From NCBI RefSeq assembly GCF_028769735.1, contig NC_088169.1, positions 47,095,229 through 47,159,228 of the forward strand: DNA of 64,000 nt, in the 5' to 3' direction. This document shows positions 63,811 through 64,000 of this stretch, piece after piece. Positions within the stretch are counted from its first letter, which is position 1; each line of letters starts with the position of its first letter. A program made the translations under genes and the position numbers. The notes beneath the pieces are model-generated. The model made no database searches and was not told the origin of the DNA. It was given only the letters and a program-made list of their open reading frames with translations. This DNA comes from Zonotrichia leucophrys gambelii. Its lineage: Eukaryota; Chordata; Aves; Passeriformes; Passerellidae.

Positions 63811-64000
63811 TTGATGGGCTAAGAGCCAAGCTCCCACCCAGCTGCTCACTCATCCCCTCTTCTTTAGGGGGAGGAAGCAGAAAGCTCATGGGCTGAGATA
63901 GAAGCAGAGAGATTGCTTACCATTACTGGTAATGGTAAGCAATGGTAAGCAAACTGTCATGGGCAAAACAGACTTGAGGAAAATTAATGAAATGAACTGA
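63811..64000 (+). mobile_element. 5' part of an LTR-like element, cut by window end
   Basis: TTGATGGGCTAAGAGCC, then CCACCCAGCTGCTCACTCATCCCC, AAGCTCATGGGCTGAGATAG and GTCATGGGCAAAACAGAC, follow the order of the first part of a bird ERV LTR as I recall it. The phrase CTCATGGGCTGAG is shared with the 53-kb LTR. A local hairpin at 63913-63942 interrupts it. The 3' end lies outside the window. Confidence 0.65.
63913..63942. other. Perfect 14-bp hairpin plus direct repeat
   Basis: TTGCTTACCATTAC (63913-63926), the spacer TG, then GTAATGGTAAGCAA (63929-63942), complementary at all 14 positions. The unit AATGGTAAGC is then repeated at 63941-63950. Confidence 0.95.

Overview
The window looks like AT-rich, gene-poor passerine bird DNA. 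The evidence is repeat content. Six stretches read like the 3' ends of CR1 LINEs, the dominant bird retroposon, several with the characteristic ATTCTGTG-type tail. A tRNA-Ile-like SINE near 39.5 kb matches my recollection of TguSINE1, a SINE known from passerines. Several solo-LTR-like blocks resemble bird endogenous retrovirus LTRs. All family names come from memory, not from a search. No bacterial-style operon, rRNA, CRISPR or phage feature is present, and most open frames are short chance ORFs.

Layout. 0.1-1.45 kb: an unusually long GC-rich LTR-like element with a near-perfect 5-bp target duplication. 1.45-26.5 kb: AT-rich single-copy sequence with CR1 pieces (7.3, 11.9, 24.8-25.1 kb), dinucleotide microsatellites (16.3, 17.6 kb), a 42-bp exact tandem duplication (22.5 kb) and a purine tract (23.8 kb). 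26.6-29.3 kb: a cluster of repeat-derived DNA, made of an LTR-like block with a long ATAGAT/GATA microsatellite, one copy of an unrecognised dispersed repeat with protein-like content, and a degraded LTR. 30-40.3 kb: a series of short minus-strand open segments bounded by splice-like sites whose phases agree; this is the best candidate for a real gene, but I could not identify the protein. 39.5 kb: the SINE. 44.5-49 kb: CR1 copies, a probable decayed LTR and small tandem duplications. 53-61 kb: two solo LTRs of one family in the same orientation, a long antisense CR1 and an LTR of a different family. 62.3-62.8 kb: the second, inverted copy of the unrecognised repeat. 63.8 kb to the end: the beginning of another LTR-like element, cut by the window edge and containing a perfect 14-bp hairpin.

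How it fits together: the DNA is mainly intron and intergenic sequence with retroelement insertions of different ages. The minus-strand exon series is inferred only from reading frames, splice-like dinucleotides and phase. It could not be checked against any protein or transcript, and similar-looking segments also occur by chance in sequence of this size.
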